From positions 1 through 56,177 of the forward strand of contig JAJFKA010000045.1 in the NCBI GenBank assembly GCA_021773555.1: a stretch of DNA of 56,177 nucleotides. The letters run 5' to 3'. Both the position numbers and the translations under genes were made by a program. This document shows, piece by piece, positions 23,899 to 33,250 of this stretch. Numbering within the stretch: the stretch's first letter is position 1; the number at the start of each line of letters is the position of its first letter. The DNA is from Gammaproteobacteria bacterium (GTDB taxonomy: Bacteria; Pseudomonadota; Gammaproteobacteria; Pseudomonadales; Azotimanducaceae). The notes below the pieces were generated by a model that was not told the origin of the DNA, made no database searches, and was given only the letters and a program-made list of their open reading frames with translations.

Positions 23899-24260
23899 TG
23901 ATCATCTCTGGCGGTTGTTTTTGCGGTGCGGTGCGATACCAGTTTCACGAAGGTGAACACCCGGTTGCGAATTGCCACTGCTCCATGTGCCGCAAAACCT
24001 CAGGTGCACCTTTTGTCACCTGGCTGGTTATTCCTGCAGCGCAATTCGAATACACGGCAGGCAAGCCCGCGCTCCTGCAGTCATCGGACGCCGGTACCCG
24101 GTATTTTTGTGACCAGTGCGGTACACCGGTCGTCTGTCTATCGAGCAAACATCCGGAGATTGTGGATGTGACCCTGGGCAGTGTGGATCACCCGGAACAA
24201 TTCGCGCCCACGATGGATGTTTTTACTGACACGCGACTGGCCTGGCTTCATCAGGACTAG
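23898..24260 (+). CDS. GFA / CENP-V-fold zinc protein
   Basis: 120 residues from the ATG at 23898. Zinc-binding cysteines appear as GGCFCGAVRY, ANCHCSMCRKTSGAP and YFCDQCGTPV, the GFA signature (glutathione-dependent formaldehyde-activating enzyme family; most members act on other glutathione adducts or are of unknown role). Length is the usual 110-150. The start overlaps the upstream DUF4760-like gene by one base. The function in this organism is unassigned, although GSH-linked enzymes (GST, HCCA isomerase, MAPEG) recur in the window. Confidence 0.9.
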   Translation: MIISGGCFCGAVRYQFHEGEHPVANCHCSMCRKTSGAPFVTWLVIPAAQFEYTAGKPALLQSSDAGTRYFCDQCGTPVVCLSSKHPEIVDVTLGSVDHPEQFAPTMDVFTDTRLAWLHQD

Positions 24261-24271
24261 CGTTTACGGTA

Positions 24272-25093
24272 TTAGCGCCCTTCAAACACAGGTTCACGTT
24301 TCTCAACGAAAGCTTTAGTTGCATTTCGGTGATCCTGGGTCTGTCCGCAGTGGACATGATGGGTTGCTTCAAGGTCCAGGCAATCATCCACCTCACCACC
24401 GACTGCCCGGTTCAGATTCTCTTTCATGTACCGGTATGCAACGGAAGGACCATTGGCGAGTCTCCCGGCAATTTCCATGGTCTTAGTCATTAACTCATCA
24501 GGCTCACACACCCAGTTAGTCAGGCCAAGGCGTAACGCTTCATCGGCATTAATCCGATCAGAAAGGAAATAGAGCTCGCGCGCCTTGGCTGAACCGATGA
24601 GCTGGGTCATAAAGAACGTACCCCCATAATCACCGGAAAACCCCACTCGCGCAAACGCCGTGGTCATGATGGCGGTGCTTACCATGATGCGCAGGTCGCA
24701 GGCGAGCGCATAGGAAAGTCCAGCACCGGCCGCGGCACCCGGTAGCGCTGCAATGGTTGGTTTCGGCATTTTGTATAACTTGCCTGACGTCGCCCGCTGG
24801 TTCACTCGCTGTCTGTGAATCGCGCCATCAATTGTATTCTCACCAACGGTTCCGTCGCCGGAACTCGCCATACCCTTGACATCGCCACCTGCACAGAAGC
24901 CCTTACCCGCGCCAGTTAATACAATGCATTTAACCGCCGGATTCAATTCAAAATCCGCCAGTACTTTTTGAAGCGCTGCGTTCATCTCCCCGGACATGGC
25001 ATTGCGTGCTTCAGGCCGATTTAAAGTAATCACCCCCACACCGTCTTCTATTGTTACAAGCAGATCTTCTGTCCCGGTATCAACTGTTGTCAT
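24272..25093 (-). CDS. Enoyl-CoA hydratase/isomerase
   Basis: 273 residues from the ATG at 25093, with AGGAGA 6-7 nt upstream (a GTG at 25099 is too close to the ribosome site). Crotonase motifs are LNRPEARNAMSGEM, GAGKGFCAGGDVKGM and LPGAAAGAGLSYALACDLRI. The oxyanion-forming Gly residues are present; the general-base Glu positions are not obvious. It hydrates enoyl-CoA in fatty-acid or aromatic degradation, or acts as a related isomerase or hydrolase. It is divergent from the acyl-CoA carboxylase gene (144 nt between). Confidence 0.92.
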   Translation of the reverse strand: MTTVDTGTEDLLVTIEDGVGVITLNRPEARNAMSGEMNAALQKVLADFELNPAVKCIVLTGAGKGFCAGGDVKGMASSGDGTVGENTIDGAIHRQRVNQRATSGKLYKMPKPTIAALPGAAAGAGLSYALACDLRIMVSTAIMTTAFARVGFSGDYGGTFFMTQLIGSAKARELYFLSDRINADEALRLGLTNWVCEPDELMTKTMEIAGRLANGPSVAYRYMKENLNRAVGGEVDDCLDLEATHHVHCGQTQDHRNATKAFVEKREPVFEGR

Positions 25094-25237
25094 GCGCACT
25101 CTCCTGATTCTGGATTATTCTGAAAGGATGCGTGATTGTACATCCCGAAACCTGTGATTTCATAGCCAGCAGGAAAAGATGACAGAACTGTTGTGTTTCG
25201 ATAGATTCGATCTTTCAATCAGTCTGGACCCTTACCT

Positions 25238-28200
25238 ATGCACAAGTTGTTAATCGCGAACAGAGGCGAAATCGCAATTCGTATCGCACAAGCCGCAGCC
25301 GGACTGGGAATCCCTTCTGTCGCCATCTATTCCGAAGATGACTCACAATCGTTGCATGTGAAAAAGTGCGACGAGGCCGTGCTGATCAGGGGGCTAGGTG
25401 CTCAGGCTTATCTGGATCATGAAGCAATTATCAACGCGGCAACATCGACGGGTGCCGATGCCATCCACCCCGGCTACGGGTTTGTCAGTGAAAATGCCAC
25501 GTTCGCCCGGCTCTGCCTTCACCACAACATCGTGTTTGTCGGCCCTACCCCTGAACAACTCGACCAGTTTGGAGACAAAGGCAGTGCGCGGGAGCTGGCA
25601 GCTCGCTTAGACATTCCACTCGTGCCCGGAACCAATAACGATACCCCACTGATTGAGGCACGCAGTTTCTTTGAGGGTCTTGAGCCTGAACAGACCATGC
25701 TGATCAAGGCCATTTCCGGAGGCGGTGGGCGGGGCATGCGCACTGTTTCCACATTGGAAGAGCTGGATCAACTATACGAACGCTGCCGCTCCGAAGCAGG
25801 CATGGCGTTTGGAAACGAGGCCGTTTACGTGGAACGCCTGTTACCCGGAGTCAAACATGTTGAAATTCAGGTGATTGGTGACTGCAAGGGAAATGTCACG
25901 CACCTCTGGGAGCGAGAGTGTTCAACCCAGCGACAGAATCAAAAAGTCGTTGAGATCGCACCAAGTCCAACCCTACTCGAAGAAACTCGCCAACAACTGA
26001 TCTCTGCCGCCCTGAAAATGGCGAGCCACGCGTCCTATCAGAGCCTCGGTACATTCGAATTCCTGGTCGAGATGGAGCAGCAGGAAAATTATTACTTTAT
26101 CGAAGCGAATCCCCGTCTACAGGTTGAACACACGATTACGGAAGAAGTCTCCGGCGTCGATCTGGTCGAAACACAATTGTTAATCGCCATGGAAAAGTCT
26201 CTGGAGGAACTCGGACTGACCACACCAACTCGTCCTGTCGGCTTCGCCATTCAAGCCCGTATTAATATGGAAACTGCATCGAAAAAGGGAACATTTAAGC
26301 CTACCGGTGGAACCATCGACTGCTATGAGCCACCAGCCGGGCCCGGCATCAGGGTCGATGGATTTGCCTATGCGGGTTATAAAACCTCAACCAGATTTGA
26401 CTCGCTACTGGCAAAATTGATAGTGCATTCACGATCGCCAGACTACCGCACCGCCGTGCTCAAACTGTACCGCGCATTGTCAGAATTCAGGCTCGAAGGA
26501 TTCGAAGTTAACATCCCGTTCCTGATGAACCTGGTACAACGCGATGATTTTGCCACTAACAACATTCATACCCGTTATGTGGACGAACACATGGAAGCAT
26601 TGCTGCAACCCGAATCCCATCCGGAAAAGTTTCACACCGCCAGAATCGAGCCTGCGGAATCCAGCATCGCCGGTGCGCGCCTGGCCAGCCGTGATCCGCT
26701 GGCGGTACTTGCTCATGGAAAAACCCACAGCCCCAACAAACCCGTTGCCACCACTGCCAGTTCAGGACCGGCCGGGACCACCGCAGTACTCGCACCACTT
26801 CAGGGCACAGTCATCGCGCTTTCCGTTGCTGCAGGTGACCAGGTTTTCAAGGGCAAGGAACTGTTGATCATGGACGCCATGAAAATGGAGCATGTCATCG
26901 AAGCACCCGTCAGCGGTACAGTAAAACTGGTAACCGTTGCCGTCGGGGACGCAGTGTTCGAAGACCACGGCTTGCTGTTTATCGAGCAGGGTGAAGTGGA
27001 AGCCGCTGAAAGTATTACAGGGGCAGCACTCGACCTCGATCACATCCGGCCGGATCTCGCAGAAGCCATCGAACGACATAGTTACGGACTTGATGAAAAC
27101 CGGGAGCAAGCTGTTGCCCGGCGGAGAAAAACAAATCATCGAACTGTGCGGGAAAATATCGGCGATATCGTCGATGCCGATTCCTTTATTGAGTACGGGT
27201 CCTTAGCGATCGCGGCGCAACGACGCCGTCGGTCCGTAGAAGACCTGATGCTAAATACCCCCGGTGATGGCATGGTAACTGGTATTGGTAGTGTTAATGG
27301 AAATTTGTTTCCGGGTCAGGACACACAGTGTGTGCTGATGTCCTACGACTATATGGTACTCGCTGGCACACAGGGTCTGCAGAATCATCGCAAGAAAGAT
27401 CGAATGTTCGAGGTCGCAGAAAAACTGAAGCTGCCGATTATCCTGATTGCTGAAGGTGGTGGCGGCAGGCCGGGAGATACTGACGGTGCGGGAATTGCCG
27501 GGCTTGACTGCCTGGCTTTCCAACTCTATGCACACCTCAGTGGTCTCGTTCCGAGAATCGGAATTACTACCGGCAGGTGTTTCGCAGGGAATGCGGTTCT
27601 CCTGGGTTGTAGTGACATCGTCATAGCAACTAAAGACTCTAATATCGGTATTGGCGGACCGGCAATGATTGAAGGCGGTGGACTTGGCATTTTTACGCCT
27701 GATGATGTCGGCCCAATGGAAGTGCAGGTTCCAAACGGTGTCGTCGATATTGCCGTCAACGACGAAGCAGAAGCGGTTGCTGCGGCGAAGAAGCTACTCT
27801 CTTATTTCCAGGGCAGCTTCGAGAACTGGTCATGTGAAGACCAGCGCCAGCTGCGCAATACGATCCCAGAAAACCGTTTAAGGGTTTACGACATTCGTGA
27901 GGTCATTCGCCTGCTCGCCGACACTGATTCTGTCCTGGAACTGCGACCACACTTCGGCCTCGGCATGATCACTGCGTTTATTCGAATTGAAGGTCGTCCA
28001 ATGGGATTAATCGCAAACAATCCGGCATTCCTGTCCGGTGCGATCGACACGGATGGATCCGATAAAGCAGCACGATTTATGCAACTGTGTGATGCCTTTG
28101 ACATCCCGATTCTCACACTCTGTGATACTCCCGGCATCATGGTCGGCCCCGAAATTGAGAAGTCCGCCCTGGTGCGCCATGCCAGCAGAATCTTTGTGAC

Positions 28201-28600
28201 CAGTGCAAGCCTCACCGTGCCACTGTTTTCAATTGTAATCCGGAAAGGCTATGGCCTTGGCGCGCAGGCAATGACCGGTGGGGGATTCAAAGCATCCGCA
28301 TTCACGGTGACCTGGCCAACCGGCGAGTTCGGCGGCATGGGCCTCGAAGGCGCGGTCAAATTAGGCTACCGCAAGGAACTCGAATCGATCACAGATCCGG
28401 AAGAACGGGTCAGGGAATACGAGAAGCGCGTTGCCGCCATGTATGATCGCGGCAAGGCCGTAAACTACGCGACTGCCTTTGAGATTGATGAGGTGATCGA
28501 TCCACAGGAATCGCGCCGCTGGATCATTGCAGGGCTTAAATCAATGCCGAAACCCTTGCCCCGGGAAGGCAAGAAGCGCCCGTTCATCGACACCTGGTAG
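25238..28600 (+). CDS. Single-chain acyl-CoA carboxylase (biotin carboxylase - BCCP - carboxyltransferase)
   Basis: 1120 residues. Biotin carboxylase spans about 1-445: KLLIANRGEIAIRIAQAAAG, HPGYGFVSENATFA, the ATP-grasp loop KAISGGGGRGMR and the active-site EANPRLQVEHTITEEVSG. The biotinyl domain spans about 515-585 with the biotin lysine K549 in IMDAMKMEHVIEAP. Carboxyltransferase N and C halves follow from about 620 (ENIGDIVDADSFIEYGSLAI, then FLSGAIDTDGSDKAARF, then TLCDTPGIMVGPE). All three activities are in one polypeptide, as in LCC-type long-chain acyl-CoA carboxylases, rather than split as AccABCD or PccAB. It makes malonyl-, methylmalonyl- or longer carboxyacyl-CoA. Substrate range is unknown. 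An enoyl-CoA hydratase is divergent. Confidence 0.95.
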   Translation: MHKLLIANRGEIAIRIAQAAAGLGIPSVAIYSEDDSQSLHVKKCDEAVLIRGLGAQAYLDHEAIINAATSTGADAIHPGYGFVSENATFARLCLHHNIVFVGPTPEQLDQFGDKGSARELAARLDIPLVPGTNNDTPLIEARSFFEGLEPEQTMLIKAISGGGGRGMRTVSTLEELDQLYERCRSEAGMAFGNEAVYVERLLPGVKHVEIQVIGDCKGNVTHLWERECSTQRQNQKVVEIAPSPTLLEETRQQLISAALKMASHASYQSLGTFEFLVEMEQQENYYFIEANPRLQVEHTITEEVSGVDLVETQLLIAMEKSLEELGLTTPTRPVGFAIQARINMETASKKGTFKPTGGTIDCYEPPAGPGIRVDGFAYAGYKTSTRFDSLLAKLIVHSRSPDYRTAVLKLYRALSEFRLEGFEVNIPFLMNLVQRDDFATNNIHTRYVDEHMEALLQPESHPEKFHTARIEPAESSIAGARLASRDPLAVLAHGKTHSPNKPVATTASSGPAGTTAVLAPLQGTVIALSVAAGDQVFKGKELLIMDAMKMEHVIEAPVSGTVKLVTVAVGDAVFEDHGLLFIEQGEVEAAESITGAALDLDHIRPDLAEAIERHSYGLDENREQAVARRRKTNHRTVRENIGDIVDADSFIEYGSLAIAAQRRRRSVEDLMLNTPGDGMVTGIGSVNGNLFPGQDTQCVLMSYDYMVLAGTQGLQNHRKKDRMFEVAEKLKLPIILIAEGGGGRPGDTDGAGIAGLDCLAFQLYAHLSGLVPRIGITTGRCFAGNAVLLGCSDIVIATKDSNIGIGGPAMIEGGGLGIFTPDDVGPMEVQVPNGVVDIAVNDEAEAVAAAKKLLSYFQGSFENWSCEDQRQLRNTIPENRLRVYDIREVIRLLADTDSVLELRPHFGLGMITAFIRIEGRPMGLIANNPAFLSGAIDTDGSDKAARFMQLCDAFDIPILTLCDTPGIMVGPEIEKSALVRHASRIFVTSASLTVPLFSIVIRKGYGLGAQAMTGGGFKASAFTVTWPTGEFGGMGLEGAVKLGYRKELESITDPEERVREYEKRVAAMYDRGKAVNYATAFEIDEVIDPQESRRWIIAGLKSMPKPLPREGKKRPFIDTW

Positions 28601-28615
28601 AACCAACTTGTGTAC

Positions 28616-28642
28616 TGAAAAACCTGACATCATTGCCAGGTT
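28616..28642 (-). terminator. Intrinsic terminator of the MAPEG gene
   Basis: Read on the minus strand, AACCTG and CAGGTT form a 6-bp stem around GCAATGATGT, followed by a T-run. It lies 8 nt after the MAPEG stop and 16 nt past the carboxylase stop on the other strand, so it may also serve that gene, although the T-run favours the minus strand. Confidence 0.55.
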
Positions 28643-28649
28643 GTCGAAC

Positions 28650-29045
28650 TCAGGCGTTTACTGCCATCACAAATATCCACATGCTCATGCCAAGCCCGGT
28701 CGCGAATGCCAGCACGCGCAGAGGCGCAATATCCGCGATGTAGAAACAACCATGTCCGGCGCGCGCAGCGACCCAGATCATGGCTGCCAGTGACCAGTTC
28801 CCCTCCGGGTCCACACCTGCGGTTGTCGCGGCGAGCGTCGCTGCCGAAAATACGATGAGTGCTTCCCACGCGTTCATTTGCGCACCGACAGCCCTTGCGC
28901 CACCCCCGGTAAGCTGATCGCCCTGGACACGCGGTTCCTTCAAATCTGGCGAACCAAATTGACTGGAACGAAAAGGCAACGAAGCACCTGCCCAGATATA
29001 CGGCAGCACGGCACCAACTAACAAACACCAAAGTGGAATAGTCAC
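28650..29045 (-). CDS. MAPEG-family membrane protein
   Basis: 131 residues from the GTG at 29045, with AAGGAG 7-8 nt upstream. Four hydrophobic segments are visible (about 4-20, 61-77, 84-97 and 108-128), with the MAPEG features ARAVGAQMNAWEALIVFSAA after helix 1 and AARAGHGCFYIADIAPLR before helix 4. MAPEG proteins are membrane glutathione transferases/peroxidases or related eicosanoid-type enzymes; bacterial members are poorly known. A terminator follows. It may go with the SMP-30 gene upstream (79-nt gap). Confidence 0.88.
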   Translation of the reverse strand: MTIPLWCLLVGAVLPYIWAGASLPFRSSQFGSPDLKEPRVQGDQLTGGGARAVGAQMNAWEALIVFSAATLAATTAGVDPEGNWSLAAMIWVAARAGHGCFYIADIAPLRVLAFATGLGMSMWIFVMAVNA

Positions 29046-29124
29046 AAGGCAACTCCTTCAGATAGGTCCGGTCATGCTAACACCCGGACAGGTTAATTCA
29101 GATGTGTTCTCGCCAGAATAGGCC

Positions 29125-29982
29125 TTATTCCAGCCTGACCTTCGCTTCGGGAACCAGAACACCGGCTACGTCAACACGCGTACGATATACAGCACCCGCC
29201 TTGTCCGAGTCCATGCCCTCTGAGCCGGACACCATATAGAGGTCACGACGATCGTCACCCCCGAAACAGACGCTGGTGCACATCGGTTGTGGAATTTCCA
29301 GGTGGTCAACCTGCCCGCCCTCTGCATCAAAAACAGCGACGCCTTTTCCACCTCCGGCTAGCGCGACCCAGACCTTGCCATCTTCCGACACTACAAGTCC
29401 GTCGGGCACACCACGTTTAACCTCCGCAAAGACTGTCTTGGGACCGAGCGAACCGTCTGCTTCGACCTGGTAGCAATTCACCAGCCGGCGCGCAGAATCC
29501 GAGTGATAAAGTATTGAACCGTCAGGTGAAAAAGCCAGGCCATTGGTGAGCAAAATATCCTCCGCTACCTGCCTGACACTGCCATCCAGGTCAATTAGAT
29601 ACAGTTCTCCAGCCTGCGGTCCACGACCATCTTCGAACACCGGGCTTGATCCAAGCGAGCCCGCATAGATCCGTCCCTGGGCATCCGTCGTGATGTCATT
29701 AAAGCCAACGATACCGTTATCTTCATCACGATCCAGAACCGTCACTGTGTCGCCACCGGAAAACGGCTTAAAGGCAATATTGCGACCACTGACGATAAGG
29801 CCACCCTGCTGATGCAGCGCCATGCCACCAATGCCGCGTCGGTGTTCAAATGTCGTCGTCACCTCAGAGCTTGAATCCAGGCAATAAACGCCACCAAACA
29901 GCACATCACTGAACATGAGTCCCCGACCCGGCACCCACAGTGGCCCTTCTATCAGTCCATATCCCGCGCAGATCTTTTCCAT
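29125..29982 (-). CDS. SMP-30/gluconolactonase-like hydrolase
   Basis: 285 residues from the ATG at 29982, with GAGG about 9 nt upstream. It is a six-bladed propeller: GLIEGPLWVPGRGLMFSDVL (metal Glu at E12), then GFNDITTDAQGRIYAGSLG, NGLAFSPDGSILYHSDSA, and VPDGLVVSEDGKVWVALAG. The metal-binding Glu/Asn/Asp set matches lactonases. It opens a sugar or other lactone. The ALDH gene lies upstream on the same strand but is separated by a terminator at 30013-30044, so this gene is probably transcribed on its own. Confidence 0.92.
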   Translation of the reverse strand: MEKICAGYGLIEGPLWVPGRGLMFSDVLFGGVYCLDSSSEVTTTFEHRRGIGGMALHQQGGLIVSGRNIAFKPFSGGDTVTVLDRDEDNGIVGFNDITTDAQGRIYAGSLGSSPVFEDGRGPQAGELYLIDLDGSVRQVAEDILLTNGLAFSPDGSILYHSDSARRLVNCYQVEADGSLGPKTVFAEVKRGVPDGLVVSEDGKVWVALAGGGKGVAVFDAEGGQVDHLEIPQPMCTSVCFGGDDRRDLYMVSGSEGMDSDKAGAVYRTRVDVAGVLVPEAKVRLE

Positions 29983-30012
29983 TGTTAAAGTCCCTCCACC
30001 AGGTTTTTATGC

Positions 30013-30044
30013 AAAAAAAACGCCCCGGTTCAGGAGCGTCTTTT
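30013..30044 (-). terminator. Intrinsic terminator between ALDH and SMP-30 genes
   Basis: ACGCCCC and GGAGCGT form a 7-bp stem with one mismatch around GGTTCA, flanked by eight A on the left and TTTT on the right. On the minus strand this is a stem followed by T8, placed 25 nt after the ALDH stop. It may also act weakly in the other direction. Confidence 0.75.
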
Positions 30045-30069
30045 AATAGATCAGTCGATTTCGATTTGA

Positions 30070-31500
30070 TCAGGCAACTTTCGGTACGAATACAGCCTTG
30101 GTCTCGAGGAACTCTTCGAATCCAAGTTCTCCCCATTCCCGACCATTTCCGGACTGCTTGTAGCCACCAAAGGGAGCATTGAAGTCCGGACCCGTGCCAT
30201 TAATATGCACATTTCCGGTACGGATCTGCGCAGCGACTTTCATCGCATGTTCAACGTCACCCGACTGCACATAACCAGAAAGACCATAAGGGGTATCGTT
30301 GGCTATTTCGATCGCTTCAGCCTCTGTTTCGTAGGGCAGAATGGACAACACAGGTCCAAATATTTCCTCACGTGCAATGGTCATATTATTGTTCACACCG
30401 CCAAAGATCGTCGGCTTGACGAAGTAACCCCGGTTCAAACCATCAGGTCGACCCGTTCCGCCTGTGACCAATTGTGCGCCTTCATCAATACCTTTCTGAA
30501 TCAGCGCCTGGATCTTGTCAAACTGCACTTCACTGACAACAGGACCAATGACGGTACCTTCGGCAAACGGATCGCCGGCTTTCACGGTTTCCGCCGTGGC
30601 TTTGGCAATTGCCAGCGCCTCGTCGTGCGACTTCGCGGGAACCAGCATACGCGTGGGTGCGTTACAGGATTGACCTGAATTGGTAAACACCTGGCTGACA
30701 CCGCCGCTCACTGCAGTCTGCAGATCGGCATCCTCAAGAATAATGTTGGCAGACTTGCCGCCCAGTTCCTGGGAGACGCGTTTGACCGAATCCGCGGCGG
30801 CCTTGGCAACCAGCACACCAGCCCGGGTCGAACCTGTAAATGACATCATGTGAATATCCGGGTGCGACGACATTGCCTCGCCCACGTTCACGCCATCACC
30901 ATTAACAAGATTGAAAACGCCTTTGGGTACACCTGCGGCGTGCAGTACTTCTGCCAGGATGATGCCATTGACGGGCGCAACCTCGCTGGGTTTTAACACC
31001 ATTGTGCAGCCAGCCGCCAATGCCGGCGCTACCTTGCAGGAAATCTGGTTAATTGGCCAGTTCCATGGGGTGATAAGCCCGCAAACGCCCACCGGCTCCC
31101 GGCGTAAGACATAGTTTCCCTTTCGCTCTTCCCACTCAAAGTTCTTTAATATCTCCATCGCAGTGGCAAAATGTGCCTGCCCGGTCGCGGCCTGTGCAGC
31201 TTTGGAGAGCCAGATCGGCGCGCCCATTTCAGTGGAAATCGCGGTCGCGATTTCATCGTAGCGTTTCTGGTACTCACCGAGGATCGCGCCTAGCAATTCA
31301 ATTCTCTCCGCGACAGTTGTTTTCGAGTAGGACTCAAACGCGGCACTGGCGGCGGCCACCGCCTTATCGACGTCTGCTGCTGACCCCATGCTGATCCGGG
31401 CAAAGGGCTCCTCAGTGGTCGGATTGATAACATCAAGGGTGGCTGGTGTAGTCGGGTCGACCCATTCACCATTGATATAGAATTTAAGATGTTCTTGCAT
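30070..31500 (-). CDS. NAD(P)-dependent aldehyde dehydrogenase
   Basis: 476 residues from the ATG at 31500. The catalytic Cys is C279 in FTNSGQSCNAPTRM, the general base E245 in SQELGGKSANIILED, and the oxyanion Asn N147 in ITPWNWPINQ. It has FYINGEWVDP at the N-terminus and EEIFGPVLSILPYETE near the C-terminus. Length is that of the superfamily. It oxidises an aldehyde to a carboxylate in the cytoplasm. Substrate cannot be told; the neighbouring HCCA isomerase and SMP-30 suggest a catabolic context. Confidence 0.95.
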   Translation of the reverse strand: MQEHLKFYINGEWVDPTTPATLDVINPTTEEPFARISMGSAADVDKAVAAASAAFESYSKTTVAERIELLGAILGEYQKRYDEIATAISTEMGAPIWLSKAAQAATGQAHFATAMEILKNFEWEERKGNYVLRREPVGVCGLITPWNWPINQISCKVAPALAAGCTMVLKPSEVAPVNGIILAEVLHAAGVPKGVFNLVNGDGVNVGEAMSSHPDIHMMSFTGSTRAGVLVAKAAADSVKRVSQELGGKSANIILEDADLQTAVSGGVSQVFTNSGQSCNAPTRMLVPAKSHDEALAIAKATAETVKAGDPFAEGTVIGPVVSEVQFDKIQALIQKGIDEGAQLVTGGTGRPDGLNRGYFVKPTIFGGVNNNMTIAREEIFGPVLSILPYETEAEAIEIANDTPYGLSGYVQSGDVEHAMKVAAQIRTGNVHINGTGPDFNAPFGGYKQSGNGREWGELGFEEFLETKAVFVPKVA

Positions 31501-31637
31501 GGATTTCTCTCTCTGATAATTTAGGTATTTACTTTTTCACTCAGGTGAATTCACCGGTCTGTAACGTTTTCACGTGATTCATGGAGTAACGGGGAAGCTA
31601 AAGCTACAAACTGGCCAGTTGCCTGTCAAGCGAGGAA

Positions 31638-32291
31638 TTAAATGCGCGGTTGCAGACCTTCCTTTTGCAGTCGCCAGAGCAACACATCCAGGCGGTCCTG
31701 GCCAAAAAAAGGCTCTCCTTTATAAGCGCAGGTTGGCACTCCCCAATGTCCGGCAGCCGTGTGCGCGACCTGATTATCCTGGATAAGCTGCTCCAATCGA
31801 TCACCTTCCTCGAGGACGGTTTTATCCATTTCCGCCAGATCGAGTCCTGCCCTGGCGCTCGCCGCCTCAAGATGACCGCCTAAATGCCAGTCCACGGTGC
31901 CACCCCAGATTAGTCGTGCAACTTCGTCGGCGAACCCAATCCCCTGACCTTGTTCCTCTGCAACCACCCCGAGTTTCGTCAGCCTGAAAATGTGTAATTG
32001 TTCGTCATGGGTATAAGCAAGCCCGTCAGCACCACGAAATTGCCTGACCGGATCAGGACTGGGCCAGACAAAAGGCAGCTCCAGATACTCAGCGACCCGC
32101 GTAACATCTCGCATCAGGTAAGGTCCCCAGAGCGGGCTGGCCTGGTGAAAAAACTCCGGGGTTCTGATGGCAATCGGATAAACAGGACGGAAGTTGATCT
32201 CGAGCTGATAGGCTTGCTGCCATGCGCGAAGCCTGGGCACCGCAAGATAAGACCAGGGGCTTCTAAACGACCAGAAAACATCAATTTCCAT
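31638..32291 (-). CDS. 2-hydroxychromene-2-carboxylate isomerase family (DsbA-like GST kappa)
   Basis: 217 residues from the ATG at 32291; a TTG one codon earlier is also possible. EIDVFWSFRSPWSYLAVPRL places a Ser (S11) where DsbA has its first Cys, as in NahD-type HCCA isomerases and kappa GSTs. HWGVPTCAYKGEPFFGQDRL is the cis-Pro and C-terminal motif. It uses glutathione to isomerise a chromene in naphthalene-type degradation, or a related GSH-linked step. No other naphthalene genes are near, so a different substrate is likely. Weak ribosome site. Confidence 0.88.
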   Translation of the reverse strand: MEIDVFWSFRSPWSYLAVPRLRAWQQAYQLEINFRPVYPIAIRTPEFFHQASPLWGPYLMRDVTRVAEYLELPFVWPSPDPVRQFRGADGLAYTHDEQLHIFRLTKLGVVAEEQGQGIGFADEVARLIWGGTVDWHLGGHLEAASARAGLDLAEMDKTVLEEGDRLEQLIQDNQVAHTAAGHWGVPTCAYKGEPFFGQDRLDVLLWRLQKEGLQPRI

Positions 32292-32338
32292 CAAGCATAA
32301 CCAGCTACATTTATTCAGGCTAAGATATCCTGATCACA

Positions 32339-33250
32339 GTGACATGTAAATCAAGCCTGTGTCTCGCGCAGCCAATGCGGGTCACAAGGGACACCACATG
32401 GCGAACTGAGCGGATATTGGAAACCGAATTCACATTGCTCGAACCCATTCCTCGACTGGTCGAGGAGATTGCAATACGCACAGGATTATCGCGGGCAAAG
32501 ATCAAAGACGCTATGAACAAAGGCGCAGTCTGGATCACCCGGAAGCACAAAACTAGCCGGGTACGACGCGCAACCGCAAGCGCACACGCAGGCGACCGGA
32601 TTGGCGTGTATTTCAACGAGGAGATTCTCTCAACAAAGCCTCCGGAACCCCGGCAACTGCAGGGAGGAAAACGCTATAGCGTCTGGTACAAACCGGCCGG
32701 CCTGATGTCTTCGGGAACCCGGTTCGGTGATCACTGCGCGATTAATCGCTGGATAGAACGTCACACCGACCAGCGGGTATGGCTCGTGCATCGGCTTGAC
32801 AGGTTCGCCAGTGGTATCATGGTGATAGCGCACTCACGAGAAGCTGCTGCGTTTCTTTCGAGGCAGTTCCAGGAGCGATCCACGACCAAAATCTACAAGG
32901 CTATCGTCGAAGGGCTACTCACCAGTGAAGTGACCATCGATGAGCCGGTTGATGGTAAACCGGCGTTGAGCATGATCCGCCCGCTGATCACCGACGCACG
33001 CGGCCTGAGCCTGGTCTCCGTGACCATCGAGTCAGGCAGGAAACACCAGATCAGGCGTCATCTTGCCGGATTGGGCTTTCCGGTAGCCGGTGATCACCAG
33101 TATGGCACCGGCAGGTTCCCAGAGATGCAGTTAACTGCGGTGGAACTCGGCTTTGAATGTCCCGAAACGCGACGGCCCGTTCAGTTTCAACTGGACGCCT
33201 CATTGCACCCCCGGCTTGACAAACTGCTGGGTTCCCTTTCCGAAATTTAG
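32339..33250 (+). CDS. RluA-family pseudouridine synthase
   Basis: 303 residues from a GTG at 32339; an ATG at 32375 and a TTG at 32418 with GAG upstream are alternatives, and the start is uncertain. The active site is WLVHRLDRFASGIMVIAHSR (catalytic Asp in HRLD). IPRLVEEIAIRTGLSRAKIK is an S4-like RNA-binding region, YSVWYKPAGLMSS precedes the catalytic domain, and SGRKHQIRRHLAGLGFPVAG with GDHQYG is the C-terminal signature. It isomerises uridine in rRNA or tRNA. The usual T after HRLD is A (RFASG). It converges on the giant lipoprotein gene with a 4-nt overlap of stops. Confidence 0.92.
   Translation: MTCKSSLCLAQPMRVTRDTTWRTERILETEFTLLEPIPRLVEEIAIRTGLSRAKIKDAMNKGAVWITRKHKTSRVRRATASAHAGDRIGVYFNEEILSTKPPEPRQLQGGKRYSVWYKPAGLMSSGTRFGDHCAINRWIERHTDQRVWLVHRLDRFASGIMVIAHSREAAAFLSRQFQERSTTKIYKAIVEGLLTSEVTIDEPVDGKPALSMIRPLITDARGLSLVSVTIESGRKHQIRRHLAGLGFPVAGDHQYGTGRFPEMQLTAVELGFECPETRRPVQFQLDASLHPRLDKLLGSLSEI

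Noticed and set aside
30205-30678. 157-residue plus-strand frame
   Set aside because: Antisense to the aldehyde dehydrogenase, which has all catalytic motifs.
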